Assembly (NCBI RefSeq): GCF_007747795.1
Contig: NZ_CP036275.1
Coordinates: 3,086,853-3,150,852, forward strand
Source of the DNA: Maioricimonas rarisocia
GTDB taxonomy: Bacteria > Planctomycetota > Planctomycetia > Planctomycetales > Planctomycetaceae
Reading direction: 5' to 3'
DNA length: 64,000 nucleotides
Below the pieces are notes generated by a model. It ran no database searches. It was given only the letters and a program-made list of their open reading frames with translations, and had not been told where the DNA came from. Both the position numbers and the translations under genes were made by a program. Of the stretch, positions 48,872 through 61,958 are shown one piece after another; the stretch's first letter is position 1; the number at the start of each line of letters is the position of its first letter.

Positions 48872-50074
48872 ATGCTGGAAACGCTGATCGCTGCACTCTG
48901 TCTCGCTGCTGCTCCCGCCGACAACTGGCCGGCCTTTCGCGGAACCGGCGACAGCGTCTCTTCCGCAGAGTCGTTGCCGGTTAACTGGTCGGAGTCGGAC
49001 GGGATCGCCTGGCGGGCCGAGATCACCGGCTATGGGCAGTCGAGCCCGGTCATCTGGCGGAATCGCGTCTTCGTGACGTCCGCCGATGGCGCCCGGAAGG
49101 AACACGCCGTCATGGCGTGTTTCGACCTCGAGAACGGCGAAGCGGTCTGGGAGCAATCGCTCGAAGCGGCGCAGACCACCGAGGTGACCGACTACATCAG
49201 CCGGGCTGCGCCGACGCCGGCCGTCGACGACAAAGCCGTCTACGCCTTCTACGACACGGGCAATCTGGCCGCGTGGTCACACGACGGCGAACTGCTCTGG
49301 AGTCGAAACCTCGTCGAGGAATACGGCCCGCTCACCGGCAACCACGGGGTCGGAGGTTCGATCGCCATCACCGACAGGGCGGTCATCGTGCTGGTCGATC
49401 ACAGCGGCCCGTCCTATCTGCTGGCTGCCGACAAGAAGACCGGCAAGACGATCTGGAAGACCGACCGTCCTGCCAATGTCGCATGGTCCTCGCCGATCGC
49501 GACCAATGACGGACGCATCATCGTAAGTGCCGCAGGACGCTGCGAGGCGTTCGACGCGGAAACCGGTGAGCAGCAGTGGAAAGTGGCCGGCATCGAGGGG
49601 AACACTGTCCCGTCGGCAACCGTCAGCGGCGACCTGGTCGTCGTCGGTTCGAAGGACGTTGGCTCGAATCTGGCAATTCGTGTCCCCGCCGATCGAGCCG
49701 TGCGGGAGACGGAGATCGCCTGGCGGAGCAGCGATGCCACCGCCACGTTCAGCTCTCCGCTGGTCTACCGCGGCCACGTCTATCTGATCAACCGGACGGG
49801 CGTTGCGTTCTGCCTGGACGAAGTGACTGGCGAAACCGTCTGGAAGCAGCGGATCGCCGGCTCATGCTGGGCGTCGCCGCTGGGAGCCTGCGGCAGAGTC
49901 TACTTTTTCGAGAAGTCGGGCACGACGACAGTGGTGAAGGCCGACGGGACCGCAGATGTTCTCGCCGAGAACGTTCTGCCAACCGAGGACCGCGTCTACG
50001 GTGTGGCGGCGGTCGAGGGCCGTTTCGTCATCCGTCTGGGCAGCGAGCTGGTCTGCATCGACGGGACGGACTGA
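48872..50074 (+). CDS. Secreted PQQ-like beta-propeller repeat protein
   Basis: The 400-residue product has a short signal segment (MLETLIAALCLAAAP) and repeated tryptophan-docking blades: GYGQSSPVIWRNRVFVTSAD, CFDLENGEAVWEQSLE, AADKKTGKTIWKTDR, AFDAETGEQQWKVAG and CLDEVTGETVWKQRIAG. The N-terminal DNWPAFRGTGDSVSSAESLP is the planctomycete variant of this family, common in Rhodopirellula-type genomes. Most lack the PQQ ligands of alcohol dehydrogenases, so a structural or binding role is more likely than catalysis. It is followed by a convergent haem protein gene 14 bases away. Confidence 0.88.
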   Translation: MLETLIAALCLAAAPADNWPAFRGTGDSVSSAESLPVNWSESDGIAWRAEITGYGQSSPVIWRNRVFVTSADGARKEHAVMACFDLENGEAVWEQSLEAAQTTEVTDYISRAAPTPAVDDKAVYAFYDTGNLAAWSHDGELLWSRNLVEEYGPLTGNHGVGGSIAITDRAVIVLVDHSGPSYLLAADKKTGKTIWKTDRPANVAWSSPIATNDGRIIVSAAGRCEAFDAETGEQQWKVAGIEGNTVPSATVSGDLVVVGSKDVGSNLAIRVPADRAVRETEIAWRSSDATATFSSPLVYRGHVYLINRTGVAFCLDEVTGETVWKQRIAGSCWASPLGACGRVYFFEKSGTTTVVKADGTADVLAENVLPTEDRVYGVAAVEGRFVIRLGSELVCIDGTD

Positions 50075-50088
50075 TCCGGCCGGGGCGA

Positions 50089-51426
50089 TCATCGATTGCC
50101 CGCATCAGCCTTCCACAGGTCCGGCTTTGTTTCGGTGAGGATCTCGAGGATCGCCTGTCGATCCTGCTGCGTGAGGTGATCGCATTCGCCACTTTCATCC
50201 TTGCCCGTAAGTATCTCGCGCAGCCTCGCAGTCACATAGTTGCGTACCGGTGGCGGCAGCGCGTCGAATGACGGTGAGTCGATCAGCCAGCTGCAGGGAT
50301 ACTTCAGCAGTCGCGTCTTCAGGTCGAGATCCCGCAATGATCTCCCCTGGCTGTCGCGTTTCGCTCGCTCCTGGAAATCGTCGGCATACGAGGACGTGCC
50401 CGCGATGGGAGCCGTCAGCAGAGCTTCGTCGCAGAACAGCATGTATCGCACCAGCTTCTCGCCGGCTGAGGCAATCCGTCGCTGAGTCGTGTCACTGACG
50501 TAATCGTCGGGGCGATCCAGGGCGGCGTTCATGATGCCGTCATGGTGCGTTGCCAGCCGCGTCTCGTAGGAGGCGAGCGTCAGATAGTTGTGCATCTGAG
50601 TCTGATGCGCGAGCACCATCAGCGCGACGAGATCGCTGTGCGGCGTGAGGTACCGCTTGACGTCGAACCGGCCGGAAAGGTCCCGCACGTTTGCCCCTGC
50701 TTCGCGGTCGATCTTCTGGGGAGCGCCGCGGTCGCGCGAGATGGCGTTTCCCATGTGCCGCATGTCACCGTGCGTGCCGGTCACGTACCAGCCACCGAAG
50801 CGATTCTCGAACGGGCTGCGATGATCGATGCTGAAGGTGCCCGAACCCAGTTGTGGCTGCCCGCGGGAGTCGGCGAAGACGGACCGCATCAGCACTCCGG
50901 GCACCCCCTGTGTCCGTGACGAGGCATGACAGATCAGGCATTGGCCCCGATCCCGGAGAATGCGAGCAGGTTGAGCGCGCTCCTGATTGATCGTGTAGAA
51001 CACTTCGCCCTGCTGCGGGTCGGTGCCCATCAATTCGATCACGTCGCTCCCCGGAATCCATCCGACGTACGTATCGTCGTCGAAGTACAGCGCGCGGGGA
51101 GTGTCCGGAGAAATGCGGCGAATCTGCAGACTCGTGCGCGAGAACACCAGGACCTGCGAAGAGATCGGGATGTCGAGAGCATCGAGGATGGCCGGCAGGT
51201 ATCCATGTCGCTCGTCGAACTTCAGCGAGGCTTCTCCCCGCTCGAGCTTCTGCTTGAGCTGGTGAATGCGGTCCTGGACTGGAGCATTCTGGTAGTCGAT
51301 CGGCTCCCGTTCGAATTCGATCGGCGCCGCCGCCACATTGTTGCGATCCGCGGCTGCAAGCAGGACCAGGATCAGCCCGACGGTGGCGGTTCGGACACGC
51401 TTTGCCGACGGCAACGCTTGACGCAT
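50089..51426 (-). CDS. Exported haem-c protein (single CxxCH), planctomycete-type
   Basis: The 445-residue protein has a signal peptide (RTATVGLILVLLAAADRNNV) and one haem c site in RDRGQCLICHASSRTQGVPG. The surrounding sequence (RTQGVPGVLMRSVFADSRGQ, NRFGGWYVTGTHGDMRHMGN, HQTQMHNYLTLASYETRLAT) is conserved-looking and histidine-rich. I do not know its enzyme activity. ATG 51426 matches the signal peptide; the longer frame overlaps the divergent ScdA-N gene. Transcribed away from that gene, it belongs with the haem/nitrosative cluster that extends to 53417. Confidence 0.72.
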   Translation of the reverse strand: MRQALPSAKRVRTATVGLILVLLAAADRNNVAAAPIEFEREPIDYQNAPVQDRIHQLKQKLERGEASLKFDERHGYLPAILDALDIPISSQVLVFSRTSLQIRRISPDTPRALYFDDDTYVGWIPGSDVIELMGTDPQQGEVFYTINQERAQPARILRDRGQCLICHASSRTQGVPGVLMRSVFADSRGQPQLGSGTFSIDHRSPFENRFGGWYVTGTHGDMRHMGNAISRDRGAPQKIDREAGANVRDLSGRFDVKRYLTPHSDLVALMVLAHQTQMHNYLTLASYETRLATHHDGIMNAALDRPDDYVSDTTQRRIASAGEKLVRYMLFCDEALLTAPIAGTSSYADDFQERAKRDSQGRSLRDLDLKTRLLKYPCSWLIDSPSFDALPPPVRNYVTARLREILTGKDESGECDHLTQQDRQAILEILTETKPDLWKADAGNR

Positions 51427-51493
51427 CGAACGCGCAGTGCGAGCCTTCCGGGGGCAGCTCTCTTCTGTATTCACTTCAGTGGGGCCGGCAGCA

Positions 51494-51697
51494 ATGGAAC
51501 CGGATCTCGAAACCAGCGTGGTCGATTGGGCCATTGATTTTCCCCAGACGGTCAGGGTGTTCGAGGAACTGCAGATCGAATACTGCTGCGGCGGCAAGTC
51601 GCTGGAATACGCCTGCCAACAGCGAGGACTGGACCCGTCCGACGTCCTCGAGCAACTTCGCAGGTCGATTCGTGCGGAGTCGGGCGATCAGTGTTGA
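51494..51697 (+). CDS. ScdA-N/DUF542 domain protein
   Basis: This 67-residue protein consists of the ScdA N-terminal domain only: VVDWAIDFPQTVRVFEELQI, EYCCGGKSLEYACQQRGLDP, then VLEQLRRSI. The conserved Tyr-Cys-Cys-Gly-Gly and Ala-Cys pattern is that of the repair-of-iron-centres (RIC/YtfE) family. The large C-terminal hemerythrin-like di-iron domain is absent. Free-standing DUF542 proteins often lie beside NO-stress regulators, haem c proteins and globins, as here. ATG 51494 gives the family start (MEPDLETSVVDWAI). A redox, persulfide or iron-handling role is inferred. Confidence 0.78.
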   Translation: MEPDLETSVVDWAIDFPQTVRVFEELQIEYCCGGKSLEYACQQRGLDPSDVLEQLRRSIRAESGDQC

Positions 51698-51730
51698 CGC
51701 GACGCCCGATGCGGACGGATCGCGCTGGCA

Positions 51731-52270
51731 TCAGAATTCACCCGGCAGCAGTGACTGGGCGTACTCCCACGTTTCGCGATCCGGCATCGTCCAGACACGG
51801 TGCCGCATGTACCACAACCCGCCAGCCTCTTTGAGCTGGTCCTTCACCGGCGTGGTGTGACCGCCGACGATCCAGCCCTCGTCCCAGCGGCGGCGACATT
51901 CCAGTTCTTCCAGATACTCGGCAAGGACGACGGCGTTGTTGTGATGGTCGTCCCTGGCCGCGTAGACGAGTTCGACTGTCTGGCGACGTGCTCGATCGAC
52001 GAGCTGCCGGCAGTCGTCTTCGTGTTCGGGCAGTTCGGCGCGGTACCGTCTCCGGAACTCGTCCCATTTGTCCGCGTCGTGTCCAAACCACTTCCGAAGG
52101 TCATCGGAGGGCGCGACTTCCTTGAGCCAGGCATCGGCATCGAGGTCGTCCTTCGAAATGCCACGCGGCCAGAGACGGTCGACAAGCACTCGATACCGGC
52201 CATCCTTCGGGCCGGCGTCGTACACTCGAACCAGTCGCACGTCGAAAGCATCAGTACGGGGCACAGTCAC
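51731..52270 (-). CDS. DUF488 protein with a Trp-rich C-terminal extension
   Basis: This protein of about 179 residues includes a DUF488 domain: RYRVLVDRLWPRGISKDDLD, WFGHDADKWDEFRRRYRAEL, LVYAARDDHHNNAVVLAEYL. DUF488 proteins of the YeaO type are short, near 115-120 residues. Here a further ~47 residues follow (WIVGGHTTPVKDQLKEAGG, then WYMRHRVWTMPDRETW), which look like a DUF5710-type Lys/Trp module used for nucleic acid binding in other proteins. That reading is inference. GTG 52270 or 52264 is the likely start; the longer frame to 52426 would overlap the upstream gene. It lies between the ScdA-N and DUF3365 genes in the haem/nitrosative cluster. Confidence 0.72.
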   Translation of the reverse strand: MTVPRTDAFDVRLVRVYDAGPKDGRYRVLVDRLWPRGISKDDLDADAWLKEVAPSDDLRKWFGHDADKWDEFRRRYRAELPEHEDDCRQLVDRARRQTVELVYAARDDHHNNAVVLAEYLEELECRRRWDEGWIVGGHTTPVKDQLKEAGGLWYMRHRVWTMPDRETWEYAQSLLPGEF

Positions 52271-52341
52271 GGCAGCAGCCCGGGAAGAGGAGGCAGAGGC
52301 ACCGGTTGCAGCAGTGCCCCCGGAATTCGAACAGCAAGCGG

Positions 52342-52881
52342 CTACTCGATCGGGATCGAGTAGGTGATGGCACCGATGGCTTCGCCTTTCGCGGCGTCGG
52401 CGTAGTGCGCGTGGCACATCACGCACTTCTCCATAACGACCGGAACTGCCGTGATCGCGCGGAGGCGATACTGCCCGTCTTCCATTACGACTTCGTCGTG
52501 GTAAGCCTCGCCTGCCTTGATCTTTTTGACGCCGGCTTTCTCGAAGGCGTCTTTCGCGACGTTTTCGTCGTCGTACGGTTCGCCGGTCACGTCGATCAGC
52601 CGCACACTGTGAGTCCCCCCTTCCGTGATCTGCCGAAACAGTTCCACGGCGGCACTTCCCGCGGGGAAATCGTCTTCATCATGGACGTACTTGTCGGTGA
52701 TGAGCACGATCGACCGCTTGTAGACCTCGTCGAGCATCTTGACCGTCTTGCGGGTCCGCTCGACCGACTTTTGGTCGGGCTTCTTTCCGGCGTCGGCTGC
52801 AGCCGGTTGCCAGGTGGCGACAACGCCGGCCAGACCAACGAGACCGGCCAGCATGAGACTCACGGAAGCGAGGCGATGCAT
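52342..52881 (-). CDS. DUF3365 (Tll0287-like) haem-binding protein
   Basis: The 179-residue protein has a signal peptide (LASVSLMLAGLVGLAGVVAT) and a DUF3365-type domain. The C-terminal haem c motif is EKCVMCHAHYADAAKGEAIG. Residues 30-130 form the PAS-like sensor shape (ERTRKTVKMLDEVYKRSIVL, GTHSVRLIDVTGEPYDDENV). GAAGGAAG just upstream supports ATG 52881. Related domains bind haem c with unusual ligation and may sense NO, CO or redox state. It is transcribed the same way as DUF488, 72 bases before it, and follows the Rrf2 regulator gene. Confidence 0.85.
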   Translation of the reverse strand: MHRLASVSLMLAGLVGLAGVVATWQPAAADAGKKPDQKSVERTRKTVKMLDEVYKRSIVLITDKYVHDEDDFPAGSAAVELFRQITEGGTHSVRLIDVTGEPYDDENVAKDAFEKAGVKKIKAGEAYHDEVVMEDGQYRLRAITAVPVVMEKCVMCHAHYADAAKGEAIGAITYSIPIE

Positions 52882-52991
52882 GAGTGTCTTCCTTCGTGGA
52901 GGGGCCAACCGCGTCGTGATACGGTCGGCTGTCGGGGTGTGACAGTACATTTGCGGACAGAAGGGTTTCCGCGCCCGGGGCTGCCCGGGAG

Positions 52992-53417
52992 TCAGTCGTG
53001 GGCAACCTGGTTCAGTTGGTTCTTCGCAGGGACGACGTCGGCGAGTGTGACGGAGTTCAGGTAGTCACGCTGGAGCCGCTCGGCCTTGGCCAGGACTCCC
53101 TTGAGTTTGCAGAACTGCTCGATCGCACAGACGTTCTCTGCGTCGACGCACTCCAGCAGATGCATGTTTCCTTCGAAGTCTTCGATGACCTTGCCGATCT
53201 GCACCGTCGACGGATCGCAGGCGAGTTCGATGCCCCCGCCGATGCCGCGAATGCTCCGCACGTAGCCGAGACGCGCCAGCTGGTTGACGACCTTGGCGAC
53301 ATGATTGGCCGAGATGCCGAACAGCCCCGCAATCTGCGCCGACGTAGCCCGACCACCGAATGTGGCCAGGAACATTAGCGTGCGAAGTGCGTAGTCGGTC
53401 TGGGTGGTGAGTCGCAT
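52992..53417 (-). CDS. Rrf2-family regulator, NsrR-like
   Basis: The 141-residue transcription factor has a winged-helix N-terminus (MRLTTQTDYALRTLMFLATF, QIAGLFGISANHVAKVVNQL). Three cysteines in LECVDAENVCAIEQFCKLKG (spacing C-x6-C-x5-C) should hold an Fe-S cluster. Sequence start and cluster spacing are close to NsrR, the NO sensor, rather than IscR. It is first in the minus-strand group that includes DUF3365 and DUF488, and probably controls it. An NsrR-like half-site lies 33 bases upstream of its ATG. Confidence 0.88.
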   Translation of the reverse strand: MRLTTQTDYALRTLMFLATFGGRATSAQIAGLFGISANHVAKVVNQLARLGYVRSIRGIGGGIELACDPSTVQIGKVIEDFEGNMHLLECVDAENVCAIEQFCKLKGVLAKAERLQRDYLNSVTLADVVPAKNQLNQVAHD

Positions 53418-53449
53418 CGTGATGGTAATCGGCAAAAGGTGTACGTGTT

Positions 53450-53460
53450 ATGCATCTTTT
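53450..53460 (-). promoter_or_regulatory. Possible NsrR half-site upstream of the Rrf2 gene
   Basis: On the minus strand this reads AAAAGATGCAT, close to the AAGATGCATTT half-site known for enterobacterial NsrR. It includes the ATGCAT palindrome. A second well-formed half is not visible at the right distance, so this is a weak call that fits autoregulation. Confidence 0.35.
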
Positions 53461-53749
53461 ACGCGGAAGCAGCCGCAGCGTCAACCGAAGGCGGGGCGTC
53501 TTGCCGCGACAGGCGTCCGAACGGTATGGGCTTTCGCTTATCGTGGCTGCGTCACAGCTTCATACTTGTGAATGTTGATGGAATCCGGGATTTCATGACA
53601 CGTTCACGCATTCCAGAGCGTTAGTATGAATGGCTGGAACGGAATTTGGGCGGAAGGGTCTGGGCCGTTGAGGCGAGCAGACGATCCGGGTGGGCCGGGC
53701 AAGTGAGGCGAGTCGGGGGTCAATTTCTGATTCCCCGGGGATACCGAGC

Positions 53750-56386
53750 ATGACGGCTCCTGCACAACCATCTCGCAACGATGGGCGCGATCGATTCGCG
53801 GTTGCCGGCGATCCGGCTTCGAACACGTGCGACGAGATCATTCTCGTCTGCGATGTTGACGGCGTGATCCAGTGCGCCAGTGGTGACTGCAGAGAGGTCC
53901 TGGGGCGCACTCCGGAGGAATTGCGGAGATGCAGCTGGCCCGACCTGCTCGGGAGTGAGGAGAGCGGCAACGCTGCCGCCGAACTTCGTCGATTGCGGTC
54001 CGGTTCGTTCTCAACCACCCTCCTCTCCCGCGTTCCGGTCGCCGGCGGCGATGATCGCGAAGTGGCATGGCTCTGCTGCCTGCCCGATACCGGTCAAAAT
54101 CTCATGCTCATTGTCGGTCGCGATGTGAGCCGGCAGTTTGAGCGTGCACGACGGCAGCGAGAGTGGGTTCACCGCTATGAACTGGCGGGACAGTTGCACG
54201 GCCTGATCGTTTACGAGTGGGAGACGGAGGCGGACGAGGTGGTCTGGGGAGGTGGCTTCGAGTCGGTCCTCGGTTACCGCCGCGACGAGTTGCCAACGGG
54301 GCTGGCCGGCTGGCTGGAGTTGATTCATCCGGAAGACCGCCACGATGCCGAACGGGCCGCCGAAGAGGTCCTTGCCGATCAGTCGGCCGCTCATCTCACC
54401 TATCGCGTCCGCCGTGCTGACGGGACGTGGGTCTGGATACGGGACGACGCTTCATTCGTTGCGGATGCCGACGGACGACTGGTCCGCATGATCGGAACGC
54501 TTCGCGAAGTGCCGGTCGATCAGGAATTCGATGAGCTGTCCCGACTGATCGTCACCTCCACGCCGACGGGGATCCTCGCGGTGGACGCTGCCGGGCGTAT
54601 CCTGTTCAGCAATCCGCATCTGCAGGAAACGTTCGGATATACCGGTCAGGAACTCGAAGGGCAGATGATCGAGGTGCTGCTGCCGGAACGCCTTCGCGAA
54701 CGGCATTTCGAGCTGCGTCAGGTCTGGCAGGCGAATCCCACGCCGCGTCCGATGGGAAGCGGACTGACTCTGTTTGGTCGTCGAAAGGACGGCAGCGAGT
54801 TTCCGGTCGACATCGCATTGAATCCGACCCGCACCCGACAGGGGCCGGTCGTGTTGTGCACCGTCGCCGACAGGACCGAACGACTGGCGGCCGAGAATGC
54901 GATTCGGGAAAGAGATCATCGGCTGCGCGACATTCTCGATAACACGTCGGCAGTCATGTACTTGAAGGACCTGGACGGACGGTATCTGCTGGCGAACCGG
55001 CAGTGGGAAGTTCTGTTCCGGATCGACCGTCAGAAGATGATCGGGCAGACGGACTTCGAGCTGTTCCCCGAGCACATGGCGCGCGCGTTTCGGGAAAACG
55101 ATGAACTCGTGGCCCGGTCGGGAGAAGTGCACGAATTCGAAGAATCCGCGCCCCACGCAGACGGACCGCATACATATCTCTCGCTCAAGTTTCCGCTGCG
55201 GCGCTCGAATGGGGAGATCTACGGTATCGGGGGGATCTCCACTGACATCTCCGAACGGATCGAAGCCGAGCGTGAGAACGAGTGGCTGAAACACCGGCTG
55301 GAACTGATTCTGAACTCGATTGGGGACGGACTGTACGGCGTCGACTGTGACGGAACCATCACGTTCGCGAATTTCGCCGCGGCACGGATGCTGGGGTGGA
55401 ACGCGGAAGAGCTTTGCGGTCAGGATCATCATGCGGTTTCACATGATCCGCTCAACGACCGGGTGAGAGCCGATTCCGAGTGCCGTGTCTGCAAGGTCTC
55501 GCGTGAAGGTGTGGAAACGGATGTGGAGGAGGAACAGTTCCGAAGGAAGGACGGCAGTCTGTTTCCGGTCGAGTACACCAGTACGCCCGTGTTCGATGAA
55601 GGATCGATCGTGGGCTCGGTCGTGACGTTTCGCGACATCAGCGAGCGCATTCGTCGGGAGCAGGCCGAAGAAGAACTCCGCACTGCGCAGGCCGTGCAGC
55701 AGCTTCTTTATCCCCGCACGTCCCCCACTCTCAATGGGGTCGACATCGCTGGTGCAACTCACCCGGCCGCGATGGCATGCGGTGACTACTTCGACTTCAT
55801 CCGCACGGGCAGCGACGAGATGGTCCTCGCGCTGGGGGATGTCAGCGGGCACGGCCTGGGGCCGGCACTGCAGATGGTCGAGGCCCGTGCCTATCTGCGG
55901 GCGACGATCAACGCCGAGTCGGACGAACGCCAGGTGCTGACGCAACTCAATCGGCTGCTGGTCGAGGATACACCGGTCGAGTCATTCCTGACGCTGGTTC
56001 TGGCGCGAATCGACGCCCGCTCCCGCAGCTTCTGCTACGCCGGTGCCGGGCACAACGCCTACCTGATGCGGTCGAACGGGCAGATCGAGGATCTGCCGAG
56101 TACGGGAATCGTTCTGGGACTCATCTCCGATTTCGATATGACCGTCTCAGAGAGATTCTCGGTCGGTTCGGGAGATCTGCTGCTGTTGCTCAGCGATGGT
56201 CTTCAGGAAACGATGTCCCCGCAGTTCGAACTGTTCGGAATGGACCGGGCTCTTGACCTCATTCGGGAGCACCGTCACCGACCCTCGGCGGAGATTATCG
56301 AACGCCTGTACCGCTCTTCACGCGACTTTGCCTGCGAAGATTCTCCCAGGGATGACATCACGGTCGTGATCGCCCGCTTCCTGTAG
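53750..56386 (+). CDS. Multi-PAS PP2C (SpoIIE/RsbU-type) serine phosphatase
   Basis: The product has about 878 residues. Five sensor segments follow one another: ~25-130, a PAS_3 type at ~150-255 (YEWETEADEVVWGGGFESVL), ~265-380 (GILAVDAAGRILFSNPHLQE), ~390-500 (VMYLKDLDGRYLLANRQWEV) and ~510-630 (GLYGVDCDGTITFANFAAAR). The phosphatase domain starts near 650 with QAVQQLLYPRTSP, then ACGDYFDFIRTG (~676-687), LALGDVSGHGLGPALQMVEA, CYAGAGHNAYLM and DSPRDDITVVIARFL. RsbU-type enzymes dephosphorylate anti-anti-sigma factors. No membrane segment is seen, so sensing is cytoplasmic. ATG 53750 is preferred; GTG 53690 is possible. Confidence 0.9.
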   Translation: MTAPAQPSRNDGRDRFAVAGDPASNTCDEIILVCDVDGVIQCASGDCREVLGRTPEELRRCSWPDLLGSEESGNAAAELRRLRSGSFSTTLLSRVPVAGGDDREVAWLCCLPDTGQNLMLIVGRDVSRQFERARRQREWVHRYELAGQLHGLIVYEWETEADEVVWGGGFESVLGYRRDELPTGLAGWLELIHPEDRHDAERAAEEVLADQSAAHLTYRVRRADGTWVWIRDDASFVADADGRLVRMIGTLREVPVDQEFDELSRLIVTSTPTGILAVDAAGRILFSNPHLQETFGYTGQELEGQMIEVLLPERLRERHFELRQVWQANPTPRPMGSGLTLFGRRKDGSEFPVDIALNPTRTRQGPVVLCTVADRTERLAAENAIRERDHRLRDILDNTSAVMYLKDLDGRYLLANRQWEVLFRIDRQKMIGQTDFELFPEHMARAFRENDELVARSGEVHEFEESAPHADGPHTYLSLKFPLRRSNGEIYGIGGISTDISERIEAERENEWLKHRLELILNSIGDGLYGVDCDGTITFANFAAARMLGWNAEELCGQDHHAVSHDPLNDRVRADSECRVCKVSREGVETDVEEEQFRRKDGSLFPVEYTSTPVFDEGSIVGSVVTFRDISERIRREQAEEELRTAQAVQQLLYPRTSPTLNGVDIAGATHPAAMACGDYFDFIRTGSDEMVLALGDVSGHGLGPALQMVEARAYLRATINAESDERQVLTQLNRLLVEDTPVESFLTLVLARIDARSRSFCYAGAGHNAYLMRSNGQIEDLPSTGIVLGLISDFDMTVSERFSVGSGDLLLLLSDGLQETMSPQFELFGMDRALDLIREHRHRPSAEIIERLYRSSRDFACEDSPRDDITVVIARFL

Positions 56387-56945
56387 GCGCTGTCGGCACT
56401 GCATGGCTGCGGGATGGGGGAGAGAGGCGTCAAGGGAGTTACGGTTCGGCGACATCGATTCCCGGCGCAGGCCGATTCGTGCACGATGTGTGCAAATCCC
56501 GACCGGAATTGTGCTACCATGTTTTCGCTGCTGCACGCGGGTTGCGAACTGTATCAGGCAGCCGCACAAATGCCGCGAGGGAACCGTTCGGTTCACTTCG
56601 GGGCAGCATGTCGACGTAACACATCTCTACTGCTTCCGAGCAATCCGGTACCCCCGTCCGGGGAAGGGAGCGTGATCACGTCTCTCGACCGCAGACGTTC
56701 TGCACGATTCCGACGTGGCGGCCTGTCCGCCGGCGCTGCTTCTGCGCATCGGTGCTCCCTTGCCGCGACTCTGCCGGGGGAGCATTCGATCCGTGGCGCT
56801 CCACACGACCGTGCATGTCCCGGACCGCCGTTGTCGTATCGCGTCCTGCCGGCACGACCGCGTGGCCGTGCGCCCGATCCCGATCGGACCTGGCTGAGTT
56901 TTGTAGTGACGAGAGAATGTGGCAGGCCAGACGGGAGTTGCATCG
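56387..56945. other. Gene-free gap upstream of the hybrid kinase
   Basis: About 560 bases lie between the PP2C phosphatase stop and the kinase ATG. Frames cross it on both strands, but none shows a signal, family motif or ribosome-binding site I trust. It probably holds the kinase promoter. No repeat modules of the kind seen at 0.5-6 kb are present. Confidence 0.4.
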
Positions 56946-60878
<3,933 letters not shown>

Positions 60879-60968
60879 GGCTGTCGCGGGATCGGCCTGG
60901 TTTGCGCCGATCGGACGGGAGGCTGCGTAGCTTCACCTGGGAGATCCGCCCTGCGAGGAGAGTGATCC

Positions 60969-61865
60969 GTGGCTCGTTTTCTCGTTGTTGACGATTCTGC
61001 CCGTGACCGCCGGATCGCCGGTGGACTGCTCGAAAAGCACGACGACTGGACCGTCTATTACGCGAAAGACGGTGAGGACGCTCTCCCTGCCATCGAAGAG
61101 CACCTGCCCGATATGGTCGTCACGGATCTGCAGATGCCGCGAATGAACGGCCTGGAGCTGGTCTCCCGCGTCCGCGAAGAGTTCCCCCTGATACCCGTGA
61201 TTCTGATGACCGCGCAGGGGAGCGAGACGATTGCCGTCGAGGCGCTCGAGCGGGGAGCGGCCAGCTACGTCCCGAAACGGGAACTGGCTCACGATCTGGT
61301 GGAAACGATCGAGCGCGTCCTCTCGCTGGCGTCGGAGCACCGCGGCTCACAGCGCCTGCTCCAGCGGCTGACCGGGGAACGGTTCATCCTCGAGAATGAT
61401 GCCGAGCTCATCTCGAACCTCGTGCGTCACGTTCGTCAGGCGGTCGTCGATCGGTTTCTCTTCGACGCGACCGGCTCGTATCAGGTGGCAACAGCGCTGG
61501 ACGAAGCGCTCACGAACGCCTACTTCCACGGCAACCTCGAAGTGGATTCGGCCCTCAAGGAACGGGACGACAATGCCTTTCGGGATCTGGCCGAAGAACG
61601 ACGACACATTCCCCCCTACAACAGTCGCCGCATCCACGTCGAAACGCATTATTCCCGGGAACGGGTTTCGTTCGTCGTTCGCGACGAGGGGCCCGGATTC
61701 GATCCCGGAACTGTCCCCGATCCGACGGTTGGCGACAACCTGGACCGGGCCAGCGGCCGCGGCCTGTTGCTGATGCGGACCTTCATGGACGAAATGAAGT
61801 TCAACGAGACCGGCAACGAAGTCACGCTATCGAAACGGACCAGTCCCCCTGAAGCGTCCGACTGA
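60969..61865 (+). CDS. Receiver-HATPase fusion (response regulator with RsbW-like anti-sigma kinase output)
   Basis: The 298-residue protein has a receiver at ~1-115 with the acidic pair VVDDSARDR, phospho-acceptor Asp53 in VTDLQMPRMNG, and the lysine in SYVPKRELAHD. A GHKL ATPase of the RsbW/SpoIIAB kind follows at ~145-290. Its N-box is ATALDEALTNAYFHGNLE (Asn183), and its G-boxes are VVRDEGPGFDPG and ASGRGLLLMRTFMDEM. Such fusions let a phosphorelay switch an anti-sigma-type kinase. The GTG start is preceded by GAGGAGAG. It follows the hybrid kinase by 90 bases and is its likely phospho-target, with the PP2C phosphatase upstream as counter-enzyme. Confidence 0.88.
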   Translation: MARFLVVDDSARDRRIAGGLLEKHDDWTVYYAKDGEDALPAIEEHLPDMVVTDLQMPRMNGLELVSRVREEFPLIPVILMTAQGSETIAVEALERGAASYVPKRELAHDLVETIERVLSLASEHRGSQRLLQRLTGERFILENDAELISNLVRHVRQAVVDRFLFDATGSYQVATALDEALTNAYFHGNLEVDSALKERDDNAFRDLAEERRHIPPYNSRRIHVETHYSRERVSFVVRDEGPGFDPGTVPDPTVGDNLDRASGRGLLLMRTFMDEMKFNETGNEVTLSKRTSPPEASD

Positions 61866-61958
61866 CGGGGGCCGTGGCGTTCGGTCCCGGGGGCGGGCCC
61901 ACATCGAATGCCAGCGCGCCATTGTTGTTGCCGCAAACGGGCCGCAACCCCCCCTGCT

